Source of the DNA: Prostheceraeus crozeri
Taxonomy: Eukaryota > Platyhelminthes > Polycladida > Euryleptidae
Assembly (NCBI GenBank): GCA_907163375.1
Contig: CAJQUW010015398.1
Span: forward strand, 1 to 64,000
DNA: 64,000 bases
Reading direction: 5' to 3'
Within the stretch, counting starts at the first letter, position 1, and each line of letters begins with the position of its first letter. The position numbers were made by a program, and so were the translations under genes. The notes under the pieces were generated by a model, which was given only the letters and a program-made list of their open reading frames with translations, was not told where the DNA came from and searched no databases. Positions 49,719-57,641 of this stretch are shown one piece after another.

Positions 49719-50922
49719 CATGGTCAACAATGACAAAAATAAGAAGTTCCACATTAAAATGTGTGTATGCGGCCGAATTAACCGCCGAGACGGTCTCAAG
49801 GACCACATCAAGAAGGCAGGAGCCGACCACATGGTTATCCTGAGTAGGGTTGCCTGTGTGAAGTGCAGTGTGCTGTTGGTTGTTGGGCAGGAGGCCGAGT
49901 TTTATTTGAGGCATGGTGAGTGCACAGGAGGGTTGGTGACCGATTTGAGATTTGTGGAGTTGATGAATGCTGAGAAGGAATGAATGTTGGGGAAAGAGGC
50001 CAAGAATGTTGTTGAGAATGCTAGTGGGAATGTTGTTGAGAATGCTAGTGGGAATGCTGTGGAGAATGAGGTAGAGAATGCTGTGGCCGGTTTGAAGGCT
50101 GACAAGTGGCGGAAGAGAGTGTTTGAGAGTGATGATGAGGATGATGTGGATTTGGATAGGGAGCCAGTGAGGAAGCGTGTGAGGAAGTTGAGCTCTTCAT
50201 CGTCGGAGGTATCCAATATTGTTATTAGCGACCCCCCGAAGAGCTCATCTTCCCCAATAGTGAAGGGTGGTGGGGTACGGAAGCAGTCGGCGCGGTGGGA
50301 TGAGGACATGGAAAAGAAGCATGTGTCGCAGCAAGCGGCACATGCTTTGTTGGTAGATCGCTACGAAAGTTTGAAGAAGGTGAATGAGAGAACGTTGAGT
50401 GAGTTGAGTGAGCTGAAAATGAAGGAGGTGAAATGTAAGGAGGTGGCAGATGAGAATATCCGTATGAGGCGTGTTGTGAAAGAGTTGAAGGAGAATGTGC
50501 GAGTGTTGGAAGACAAGAATGATGAGTGTGAGAAGAGGGCGAGTGCTGCGGAGAGGAGAATGGGAGAGGCAGAAGCGAAGTTTGAGGAGATGATGAAGGA
50601 GATGAGTGTGTTGAGAGCGAGGAATGTTGAGTTGGAGAGGACTGTGGCTCGGCGGGGTGATGAGAGGCAGGCGTGTGAGAAGTTGGAGCGCATGAGGGAT
50701 GAGTGGGAACGTGTGAATGAGGATCGTTTGTTTGAGTTCCACATCCCTATTCGGGATAACCATCTGGCCGGCGAAGTATTGGTAAATCAAAGCCTAGACG
50801 AAAGTATAGTATGCTATAATGGACATTCGAGTAAGAAATGCCTCCACGCCACTCTATGTATGCGCGGGCATCTGCACAAATTTTCAATCAGGAAGCCCGC
50901 GAGACTGCCTAAGGATGACTAA
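49719..50922 (+). pseudogene. Zinc-finger-like and coiled-coil protein gene
   Basis: The start ATG in CAGCCATGG has a good context just after a splice acceptor. The N-terminal part has CVCG with a later HIKKAGADH and CVKC with a later RHGEC, two Cys/His zinc-binding candidates. A repetitive VVENASGN segment, acidic and Ser-rich stretches and a basic KRVRK motif (possible nuclear signal) follow, then a long heptad-rich coiled coil of about 150 residues. Role unknown; a DNA-binding or scaffolding protein is possible. Base use is unusually G-rich on the coding strand compared with its neighbours. Not completely open; about one break. An intron with GTAAGT (50927) and TTGCAG (50986) lies just after the stop, before the first ribozyme block. 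Confidence 0.5.
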
Positions 50923-51037
50923 CTTGGTAAGTGAAAAGCAAATAAGATAGTATATCCTATTCTAATACATATCATTTTCATTGCAGATCTTTGCTGCCTT
51001 CACCACCCCATCAATTCACTCCCGAGAACGAACCATC

Positions 51038-51053
51038 GGCTCTCTTAAGGGCC
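51038..51053 (+). terminator. Histone-mRNA-type 3' stem-loop, copy 1
   Basis: GGCTCTCTTAAGGGCC fits GGYYYUHHUHARRRCC: a 6-bp stem (one G-U pair), 4-nt loop CUUA. It is followed by ACC, as in histone mRNAs (ACCCA). The ribozyme cleavage point lies 5 nt after the stem. Confidence 0.75.
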
Positions 51054-51058
51054 ACCTA

Positions 51059-51127
51059 GGGGCAAGACATGATAGAACCTCCTCGCGGTTTGCCCTGGGC
51101 AGTCTTCGGACTGGCGAATACTATCAT
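51059..51127 (+). ncRNA. HDV-like self-cleaving ribozyme, copy 1
   Basis: Offsets from the first G: P1 GGGGCAA (0-6) with TTGCCCT (31-37); P2 ATGATAG (10-16) with CTATCAT (62-68); P3 ACC (18-20) with GGT (28-30) closing L3 TCCTCGC (21-27); P1.1 CC (22-23) with GG (38-39); P4 CAGTC-TTCG-GACTG (41-54); J4/2 GCGAATA with the catalytic C at offset 56 (51115). L3 and J4/2 are like those of hepatitis delta virus RNA. Cleavage would be before 51059, leaving a 5'-OH G and a 3' end on the upstream RNA. Confidence 0.9.
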
Positions 51128-51128
51128 T

Positions 51129-51154
51129 AAGTTGAATCTGCTATCAGTCAACTT
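51129..51154 (+). other. Hairpin with CTGCTATCAG apex, copy 1
   Basis: AAGTTGA pairs with TCAACTT around AT-CTG-CTAT-CAG. The same CTGCTATCAG apex tops different complementary arms in the 257-bp repeats at 49059 and 49385. It lies between the ribozyme and the next TATA box. Confidence 0.7.
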
Positions 51155-51178
51155 GAACGTTGCGTCGCGTTAGAGGGG

Positions 51179-51186
51179 TATATAAA
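51179..51186 (+). promoter_or_regulatory. TATA box TATATAAA
   Basis: GTATATAAACC lies 39 nt before the ATG of the small gene at 51218, so the leader would be very short. It is the second of four near-identical boxes in this element. Confidence 0.7.
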
Positions 51187-51217
51187 CCACTGCCTCTCAT
51201 TTCATTTCATTTCAATC

Positions 51218-51469
51218 ATGCAGACGCCGAACAGTCAAGTCAGCTCTCCTCGCGGACCGCAGTTAAGGCCGCGAAATTTATTTGAGGAGTTTGTCAGGCT
51301 AGAGGAGCAAGACAGAGTTTTTAATAATCTTGCTCGGATTGGCAATCCGATGACAGCAACTGCTGTCATCCAACGGAATGGCGCTACATTCCACTTTTTA
51401 GCCATGTGCCAGTTAGTGTGGAAGTCGACAGTGCTACCAAAGAGAGGACTCTCTCAGCAGAATTGGTAG
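51218..51469 (+). CDS. Small protein between ribozyme blocks (83 aa)
   Basis: I do not recognise it. It starts MQTPNSQVSSPRGPQLRPRN and has a helical, charged middle (FEEFVRLEEQDRVFNNLARI) and a hydrophobic patch near FHFLAMCQLVW. The leader TTTCATTTCATTTCAATC is a pyrimidine/A repeat. A stop is followed 18-20 nt later by the second ribozyme block, so the 3' UTR would be about 57 nt if cleaved there, much like a histone mRNA. Its placement, between TATA box and ribozyme, is the best support that it is a real gene. Confidence 0.55.
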   Translation: MQTPNSQVSSPRGPQLRPRNLFEEFVRLEEQDRVFNNLARIGNPMTATAVIQRNGATFHFLAMCQLVWKSTVLPKRGLSQQNW

Positions 51470-51505
51470 GGTGTAAGATGACGTTACTCCCGAGAACGAA
51501 CCATC

Positions 51506-51521
51506 GGCTCTCTTAAGGGCC
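51506..51521 (+). terminator. Histone-mRNA-type 3' stem-loop, copy 2
   Basis: Identical to copy 1, with ACCAT (51522-51526) between stem and ribozyme. Confidence 0.75.
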
Positions 51522-51526
51522 ACCAT

Positions 51527-51595
51527 GGGGCAAGACATGATAGAACCTCCTCGCGGTTTGCCCTGGGCAGTCTTCGGACTGGCGAATACTATCAT
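51527..51595 (+). ncRNA. HDV-like self-cleaving ribozyme, copy 2
   Basis: Same 69 nt and the same complete double-pseudoknot pairing as copy 1; catalytic C at 51583; expected cut between T51526 and G51527. Confidence 0.9.
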
Positions 51596-51694
51596 TAAGT
51601 TGAATCTGCTATCAGTCAACTTGAACATTATGCAGTCGATTGCTATCCCTGAAGCATTCTGATTCGCTGTTGAGCAATTCATTGTTGAAAACCC

Positions 51695-51702
51695 TATATA
51701 AG
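51695..51702 (+). promoter_or_regulatory. TATA box TATATAAG
   Basis: CCTATATAAGC lies 47 nt before the ATG at 51742, matching the spacing of the other small gene. Confidence 0.65.
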
Positions 51703-51741
51703 CTAGAAGATTGTAGCGCTTCTCATTCATTTGAAGTCACG

Positions 51742-51963
51742 ATGGAAGCGACATCTGCCGACAACATTCCCGTCTTCACTGATGAAGACAACGGCATTCC
51801 CGAGTTCGTCATCCTCGACGAGTGGATGAGGAGGATGAGAAGAAGGGGAAGATCAAGAGGATCGTTTGGACGGATGAGGTATGGACTCCAAATACCACTC
51901 GCATCCGAAAGGTACCAGATGCACCAGTACGACCTCGGCGGTATAGGGTCTATGACAACCTAA
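51742..51963 (+). CDS. Small protein between ribozyme blocks (73 aa)
   Basis: I do not recognise it. An acidic N-terminal half (EATSADNIPVFTDEDNG, FVILDEWMRR) is followed by an Arg-rich run (RMRRRGRSRGSFGRMRYG), a likely nucleic-acid-binding or nuclear-localising patch. ATG at 51742 is the first after the predicted start site, in context CACGATGG. The third ribozyme block follows its stop, after a perfect 9-bp hairpin. Confidence 0.55.
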   Translation: MEATSADNIPVFTDEDNGIPEFVILDEWMRRMRRRGRSRGSFGRMRYGLQIPLASERYQMHQYDLGGIGSMTT

Positions 51964-51976
51964 CCGTCATACCCAT

Positions 51977-52000
51977 TGACTATTCCAGTCAATAGTCAAA
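51977..52000 (+). other. Perfect hairpin downstream of the 73-aa gene
   Basis: TTGACTATT pairs exactly with AATAGTCAA around the loop CCAGTC, in the 3' UTR between the stop and the third histone-type stem-loop. Confidence 0.7.
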
Positions 52001-52025
52001 TTCACGTCCCCGAGAACGAACCATC

Positions 52026-52041
52026 GGCTCTCTTAAGGGCC
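52026..52041 (+). terminator. Histone-mRNA-type 3' stem-loop, copy 3
   Basis: Identical to copies 1 and 2; ACCAT separates it from the ribozyme. Confidence 0.75.
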
Positions 52042-52046
52042 ACCAT

Positions 52047-52115
52047 GGGGCAAGACATGATAGAACCTCCTCGCGGTTTGCCCTGGGCAGTCTTCGGACT
52101 GGCGAATACTATCAT
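52047..52115 (+). ncRNA. HDV-like self-cleaving ribozyme, copy 3
   Basis: Same fold as copies 1 and 2; catalytic C at 52103; expected cut before G52047. Confidence 0.9.
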
Positions 52116-52150
52116 TAAGTTGAATCTGCTATCAGTCAACTTGAACGTTG

Positions 52151-52741
52151 CAAATGAAGTTCGGTGTAATACTTCCTTTCGACGGGCGTTCCTGTAAAGG
52201 GCGGCGGTGAAACCCGTAGCTATGTATACCGCAAGGGACATTCGGCAATGGTCAATCTTGTTAAAACCTCTCTGCGTCATGTTTGCAAGTGATTGCCTCT
52301 GTCTCAACGTAGTATGCATTCGCGCCAGGGCGACATTTAGCCAACTGTCAAAGGTTGCCTAAAACTTTCCATTGCATACGTTATGAGAACCATGAGTTCT
52401 ACCTGTCTCTATCAATGAGACGAATTGATGAATGGAATGAAATGGAGGACACTCACGCGCCACACGCAACATAACACACTTCTCTCTTCCGTAGTCTAAC
52501 AAGCTCTTTACACATGGATCGCAGTCGATTGCTATCCCTGTATCAGAAGTGTAAGCTATCTTAATTTATTTGACACTATTTCATCTACCATCATCGTCCA
52601 TATGAAATGTTTTAAGATTTACAAGTTAGACTAAGCGTGCTACTATTTCCAAATGAAAAAGTATACATGGTTAAATTATTCACTAAAGCCCCATTCAAGT
52701 AAGTCAGTATGAAAGCAAAGATAATACGAAATAAAAATTTA
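52151..52741. other. Non-coding stretch
   Basis: No convincing gene. GCAGTCGATTGCTATCCCTG at about 52522 repeats a 20-mer found at about 51632 just after ribozyme block 2, which hints at a lost further copy of the gene/ribozyme module. Confidence 0.45.
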
Positions 52742-53098
52742 TTATGGCATGTATTTCAAAAGGTCTTCATCGTCAATATCGTCCCAGAGTCTGGCTTCAC
52801 ATAGATCACAAAAACAGTTGAGCTGCTTTAAACGTTCTTCTGCAGCGTCCCTCACTTTCTCAATGTACGCCCACTCCGCCACGGTTCGCGGTTGGGAGTT
52901 AGGGGTGTACCACTCCCATATTTGATGCAAGTGCGACTTGCTGGTCATCTCCATCACCCCTTCGGTATCATATTGTAAATATTTCCACCGTATGCCTGTT
53001 AGGTCGGGCAACTCCTCTTCATCCTCCTCCGATAATGATAACTTTCGTATATTGTCGAGATTGTATGTCTTCTCCACCTTCACCTTTTCTTGGTGCAT
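52742..53098 (-). CDS. Unknown acidic protein (118 aa)
   Basis: The frame is open from MHQEKVKVEK to DLLKYMP. It has acidic runs (SLSEEDEEELPDLTG, WDDIDDEDLL), several Trp residues (IRWKYLQYD, IWEWYTPNS, VAEWAYIEK) and one CxxC (CFCDLC). No family recognised. It lies on minus between the ribozyme cluster and the polymerase unit. Real or not is uncertain, but an open frame of this composition in A/T-rich DNA is suggestive. Confidence 0.45.
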   Translation of the reverse strand: MHQEKVKVEKTYNLDNIRKLSLSEEDEEELPDLTGIRWKYLQYDTEGVMEMTSKSHLHQIWEWYTPNSQPRTVAEWAYIEKVRDAAEERLKQLNCFCDLCEARLWDDIDDEDLLKYMP

Positions 53099-53293
53099 TT
53101 GGTGTAACGAGCACCTTTGCTGATGTACATGGAGAGGAGAACTCCAATGCGGTATTTGGTGTTGTTGGAGGACTTGTCATGTTGTCTTTGAAATGCTGAC
53201 TTTGAATAATGATAACTTTAACATTTTTCTAATTTTTAAGTATACACAAGCAGCCAATCAGAATGAACATCCAATGAATGAAGAGAATGAAAG

Positions 53294-53301
53294 TATATAA
53301 G
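53294..53301 (+). promoter_or_regulatory. TATA box TATATAAG
   Basis: AGTATATAAGC lies upstream of the zinc-finger/polymerase unit. Two 5' leader repeats with TTTGAGACGTATAAGTGAA-like words follow (about 53332-53430). Fourth member of the TATATAAR set. Confidence 0.6.
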
Positions 53302-53484
53302 CAAAGTGACATTCGTGTCATTTCACTCTGTCTTTGAGACGTATAAGTGAAGTGTTCTCTACCAAATTCTATATTTGAGGCGTACAAGTGAACTGCTCTC
53401 TCGTGAATTCCAAATTTGAGACGTATTAATTGAGTGAAGTCTATATCTTGTTGAAGTATCAACCATAAACTTGATTTCGTTGAA

Positions 53485-53949
53485 ATGGTAAGTTGAAAAT
53501 TTCTTCACTCATCTCCGTCAAACGTGTGGTTAATAGCATCTTCCTCAATTTCAGCCATCAACTTCATCACCAACGCCCTCCCTTCTCGAGGAAAGTTTAG
53601 AGTCGTTGAGTCAAGGTAGGTTGTAACAATACACTGAGACTTGAACAGAGATGATAGAATGATTTCTCTTTCAGGTGATGTGAGTTCCAGCTCAGGACTC
53701 TCGCGACAAGGCAACGAGTGGGAATGTGCCGACTGCGGACATATGTTTACAAGGAAGCACAGTCTCCTTCGACACATCAAACAACGTGTGTGTCAACGCA
53801 AAGCGGCGTCAATCTCCGGAGGTGAAGTTGATTCTGACGATGACATCTCCTTTCCTTGCGATTTGTGCCCTCTTTCTTTTGATAGCCACTTTCAGCGATC
53901 TTCGCACAGACTTCAACACACGCATGCAAATGATCACTACACCAAATGA
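53485..53949 (+). CDS. C2H2 zinc-finger protein or polymerase N-terminal exons
   Basis: The main open part (from about 53675) has CADCGHMFTRKHSLLRHIKQ with a following Cys and CDLCPLSFDSHFQRSSHRLQ with His-x3-His, two zinc fingers. Upstream, short stretches are bounded by GTAAGT/TTTCAG (53488 to about 53554) and GTAGGT/TTTCAG (about 53616-53674), so small introns of about 60 bp are likely. Polinton polymerases often carry zinc fingers at the N-terminus, so this may be the first part of the polymerase gene that follows or a separate regulator. Confidence 0.55.
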
Positions 53950-56900
53950 TCACCGGTACCTCTACCATCTCCCTCATTAATGTTTCACATAATAATTTAG
54001 TACGCGACTACTGCATGGAGTCCAATACTCAAATAGTAGATTTTCCTGAGTGGCTCCTTCAAAATTCTAACATTATCGAAGCGCTCTTCAACAATTTAGA
54101 CAATTTTAGAATGAAGGCGCTCATCTACCTTAAACTAAAATATATTAAGATAGATTTTCAAACGGGTCAAGTGACGGAGAGAATACAGTTTCATGTTCCT
54201 TCCTCTTCCGCAACCGAAGTTGTAGACTGCGAGTCTTGGCTAAATTTTCACATTCAATGTTTAAAATCAAATGTAGATAAATTCAATCAACGCGACAGCG
54301 CTCTCATTTTTGATGGTGTGGACTCAGCCATATTCAAAATTTCACTATTAGAAAGTCATGCAGCTCGAGGTACATTTAAACTACCAAAAACGTTGTATAA
54401 TAAGAAAGCTGTCATCAATGTCGATTGTAAATCACAGTGTTTCAAATATGCAGTCCTATCCATCCTTCACTATAATGATATCAACGCACATCGAGATCGC
54501 ACTATAGCTATAGACAGTGGGAGGATGAACTAGACTTTGAAGGTTGTGATAGTAACAACATGAAATCAAAGATGTAGAAACGTTCGAAAAACATAATAAG
54601 ATTAAAATTGTCGTTCACGTGTGGGAGAAGGGGTTGAAGGGTGCTCGCTATAATTCACGTTCAACTTGTTATGAACGTGTAGTCAACCTCTTATTAGTAA
54701 AACAAGATGATAGCGAGGAATGGCACTACTGTGGTATTCCCAAAATCTCTCGCTTGTACACTCACTTGGGGCACTCTAAAAGAGGTGAACATTTTGTATG
54801 CGACCGCTGCATCCGCTCCTTTTGGAGTAAAGATAAATTTGAAACTCACTATGAATGGTGCAAGCGAGGTAAATTACAAATGGAACGCATGCCCAAAGAT
54901 AAAATATTTTCACATAGGGATAATGGTGACGAATTAAGTCCCCTGCGTGTCATTTACGCAGACATAGAATGCTACATTGATGATATCATCCACAAGCCAG
55001 CAGCCATATCCTGCTATGAAGTATGGCATGACCACTTTAGGAATAGACAAAACAAAATGCATACTTGGCAAGGTGAAGATTGCATTTCAAAATTTCTAGA
55101 ATTTCTCGATAAAGCTGCTAAATTTCAACAATCATATGATTCCAATTGCAGCGTAAGTCACTACATATGTCAGATGAAGACAAACAAAAATTTGAAAGTT
55201 GCACATCCTGTCCTAAATGTCATAAAACGTTTGATGACGATAAAATTAAGAAAGTGCGTGATCATGATCACATCACTGGTAAATTTAGAAACGCACTCTG
55301 CTCCAAATGTAACTTTTCACTTAGGTTGAGACGTCGTGTACTACCGTCATTTTCATAACTTTAAGGGCTATGACAGTCATATGCTCATAAAAGGAGGGTT
55401 GAGCCAGATGAAATCGTGGCAGTTTAATGTAATAGCACAAACGAGAGAAAAATTCATGGCAATGACAGCAAAAGTACCAGTAGATAAAACTAAAGAAAAT
55501 AAGACAGTCTTCTTCGAAATAAAATTTTTAGATTCATTTCAATTCATGTCAGCGTCACTAGCTTCTCTCGTTCGAAATCTCAAGTTTCTTCCCCATAGTC
55601 AAACTTTGAAGAAACACTATCCAAACTTAACGGATGAAATAATCACTCGCAAAGGAGTCTTTCCTTATGCGTATTTTAGCTCAATGTCTAAACTAAATGA
55701 AACAACCCTTCCTTCCATTGACAAATTCAAAAACGATTTGACGGGTGAAGATTGTCCAGTAGAGGACTATGAACATGCTCAAGAGGCATGGTTAAAATTT
55801 GATTGTAAAACGTTTGGCGATTATATGATCGCTTACTTAGAATTAGATGTCATTTTGCTGGCTGATGTCTTTCAGGAATTTCGACGAGTGGCATTAGAAG
55901 AAGACAAATTAGATCCTGTCCACTTTGTCAGTCTACCAGCCATGTCCTTTAAATCAGCCTTTAAAATGACTGGTGAGACCATTCATCTCTTACAAGACCC
56001 GGAGATGTATAATATATTTGAGCGCGGAATACGCGGTGGTCTCACATTTGTAAATAAACATCATATAAAATCTGAAACAGTAGGTGATGATCATATCCAC
56101 CTAAAGTACTATGACCAAAATAATTTATATGGCAGTTCACTGTCTAAACCACTACCTCATTCCGAGTTTAGTTGTTAAATCAAGATGAGCTTGAGTATTA
56201 CTCCAACCCTTCAAACATACTGAAGATTCCAGATGAAGGTGATTGGGGATATTATTTTGAAGTGGATTTGATTTATCCAAATAGCATTAAAAATAAAACT
56301 GCTGATTTCCCACTCGCACCTGAATCTGGTGAAGTGACTGAAGATATGTTTTCACCATTCATGTCACAATTTCATAATAACTTAACAGAGTGTGGACAGC
56401 CAAGGTACAAACCATGCCGCAAACTTTTACTCACCCAATATGATAAGAAAAATTATCTCGTACACTTCTGCATATTAAAATTCTATTTAGAAATGGGCAT
56501 GCTTCTAAAGTCAGTTCACCGCATTATCAAATTTAGACAGAAAGCCTTCCTCAAACCCTACATAGATAGTAACAGTCAAAAACGTGCACTCGCCCAAAAT
56601 AATTTTGAAAAGGATTTTTATAAATATAAGAATAACAGTCTATTCGGAAAGACCATGGAGGATGTTAGAAAACGTATGAATTACAAACTAGTCGTTGATG
56701 AACAAAAATATCACAAATTGACCTCATCACCTCTTTTCATTGATAGAGACATCATCGATGAGGATCTTGTAGGTGTTAAAATGATTAAATCAGAAGTTGA
56801 GTTGTGCAAAACCCATCTATATTGGGCAAGCCGTTTTAGATTATTCCAAGCTTGAAATGTATCAACTCTTCTACAAAATATTAAAACCATGCCCTCTCGT

Positions 56901-57485
56901 AAAAGAGGTTCGCTTGCTGGGTGGTGATACAGATAGTTTCTTTTTAGGAATTACCACTCAAAAAGATTTAAATTTTAATGAAGTAGGCAAGTCATTAGAA
57001 AATATTTCGACACATCTAACTACAATCCCACTCATCCACTCTATTCCATACAGAATAAAGCCAAACTTGGTTGTTTTAAGGATGAAACAGCAGGAAAGGA
57101 AATAGATGAAATGATTCTCCTCCGTCCTAAAATGTATTCCATGAAACTAAAAGAATGTGCAGATAGTATTAAGCGTGCTAAAGGTATATCAAAATCCATT
57201 GTTCATAAAATGAAACATCGGTCCTATAAGAAGGCCTATAAAAATAAAACTATAACGTTTGTCAATATGACAATCTTAAAATCTCAAGTTCATACTGTGA
57301 AAACGTACACGTTCAAGAAACGAGCACTTTCAGCATGGGAGGATAAGAGGTGTTGGATAGGACATAACACATCTCTTCCACATGGACATCCTGACACAAA
57401 ACATACCTCCACCCAAAAGAATAAAACTCACGCTACCACATTCAGGAGATGTATTGACATAATCAACTTTAACTCAGTATTTTGA
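53946..57485 (+). pseudogene. Polinton protein-primed family B DNA polymerase (broken)
   Basis: The N-terminal region has KLPKTLYNKKAVINVDCK with FKYAVLSILH, typical of Polinton polymerases. Then come the 3'-5' exonuclease block RVIYADIECYI (near 54950), a zinc/HNH-like CPKCHKTFDDDK with RDHDHITGKFRNALCSKCN, HNFKGYDSHM, palm motif A YYDQNNLYG (near 56110), motif B FYKYKNNSLFGKTMEDVRK (near 56620) and motif C GGDTDSFF (near 56920). It would copy the element from a terminal-protein primer. About half a dozen breaks; all catalytic blocks can still be seen. Confidence 0.9.
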
Positions 57486-57641
57486 TGTTGCTTTTTGTAG
57501 ATATACATGGTTGTTTTATGTATCGCATGAGATCGTTTCTTCCTTGTGAATATATGCCTACAGTCAGCCCATTCCCCCTATATCTGTGAAAAGACTTTTT
57601 CATATACATATTTTTATTTCAATAAACATATCACAATGACT
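57486..57641. terminator. Convergent poly(A) region
   Basis: TTTCAATAAACA near 57618 serves the polymerase on plus, and TTTTTATTTC just before it gives AATAAA on minus for the penton-like gene ending at 57642. Here the element appears to use ordinary poly(A) signals, unlike the ribozyme blocks. Confidence 0.6.

Larger units (their letters stand above)
51021..51162 (+). repeat. 142-bp 3'-end block, copy 1
   Basis: It runs from CCCGAGAACGAACCATC to TTGAACGTT and comprises a histone-type stem-loop, an HDV-like ribozyme and a terminal hairpin. Copies 2 and 3 differ from it by a couple of bases at the ribozyme cleavage site (CCTAG instead of CCATG), while the flanks are unrelated. It lies after the coiled-coil gene and before the TATA box at 51179. 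Confidence 0.9.
51488..51627 (+). repeat. 142-bp 3'-end block, copy 2
   Basis: It contains the stem-loop at 51506-51521, the ribozyme at 51527-51595 and the CTGCTATCAG hairpin at 51597-51622. It follows the stop of the 83-residue gene by under 20 nt and precedes the TATA box at 51695. Confidence 0.9.
52008..52150 (+). repeat. 142-bp 3'-end block, copy 3
   Basis: Stem-loop 52026-52041, ribozyme 52047-52115 and hairpin 52117-52142. No TATATAA box follows closely here; the next gene to the right is on minus. Confidence 0.9.

Noticed and set aside
50764-50776. GGCGAAG near the end of the coiled-coil gene as a fourth ribozyme
   Set aside because: No L3 or matching helices upstream; it is coding sequence.
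50245-50790. Long minus-strand frame (181 codons) opposite the coiled-coil gene
   Set aside because: It is a shadow of the G-rich coiled-coil coding sequence, with Leu/His/Ser-rich nonsense composition.
51434-52319. Minus-strand frames crossing the ribozyme blocks (FNLMIVFASPKTAQGKPRGG)
   Set aside because: The shared peptide is only the complement of the repeated ribozyme block, not a protein family.
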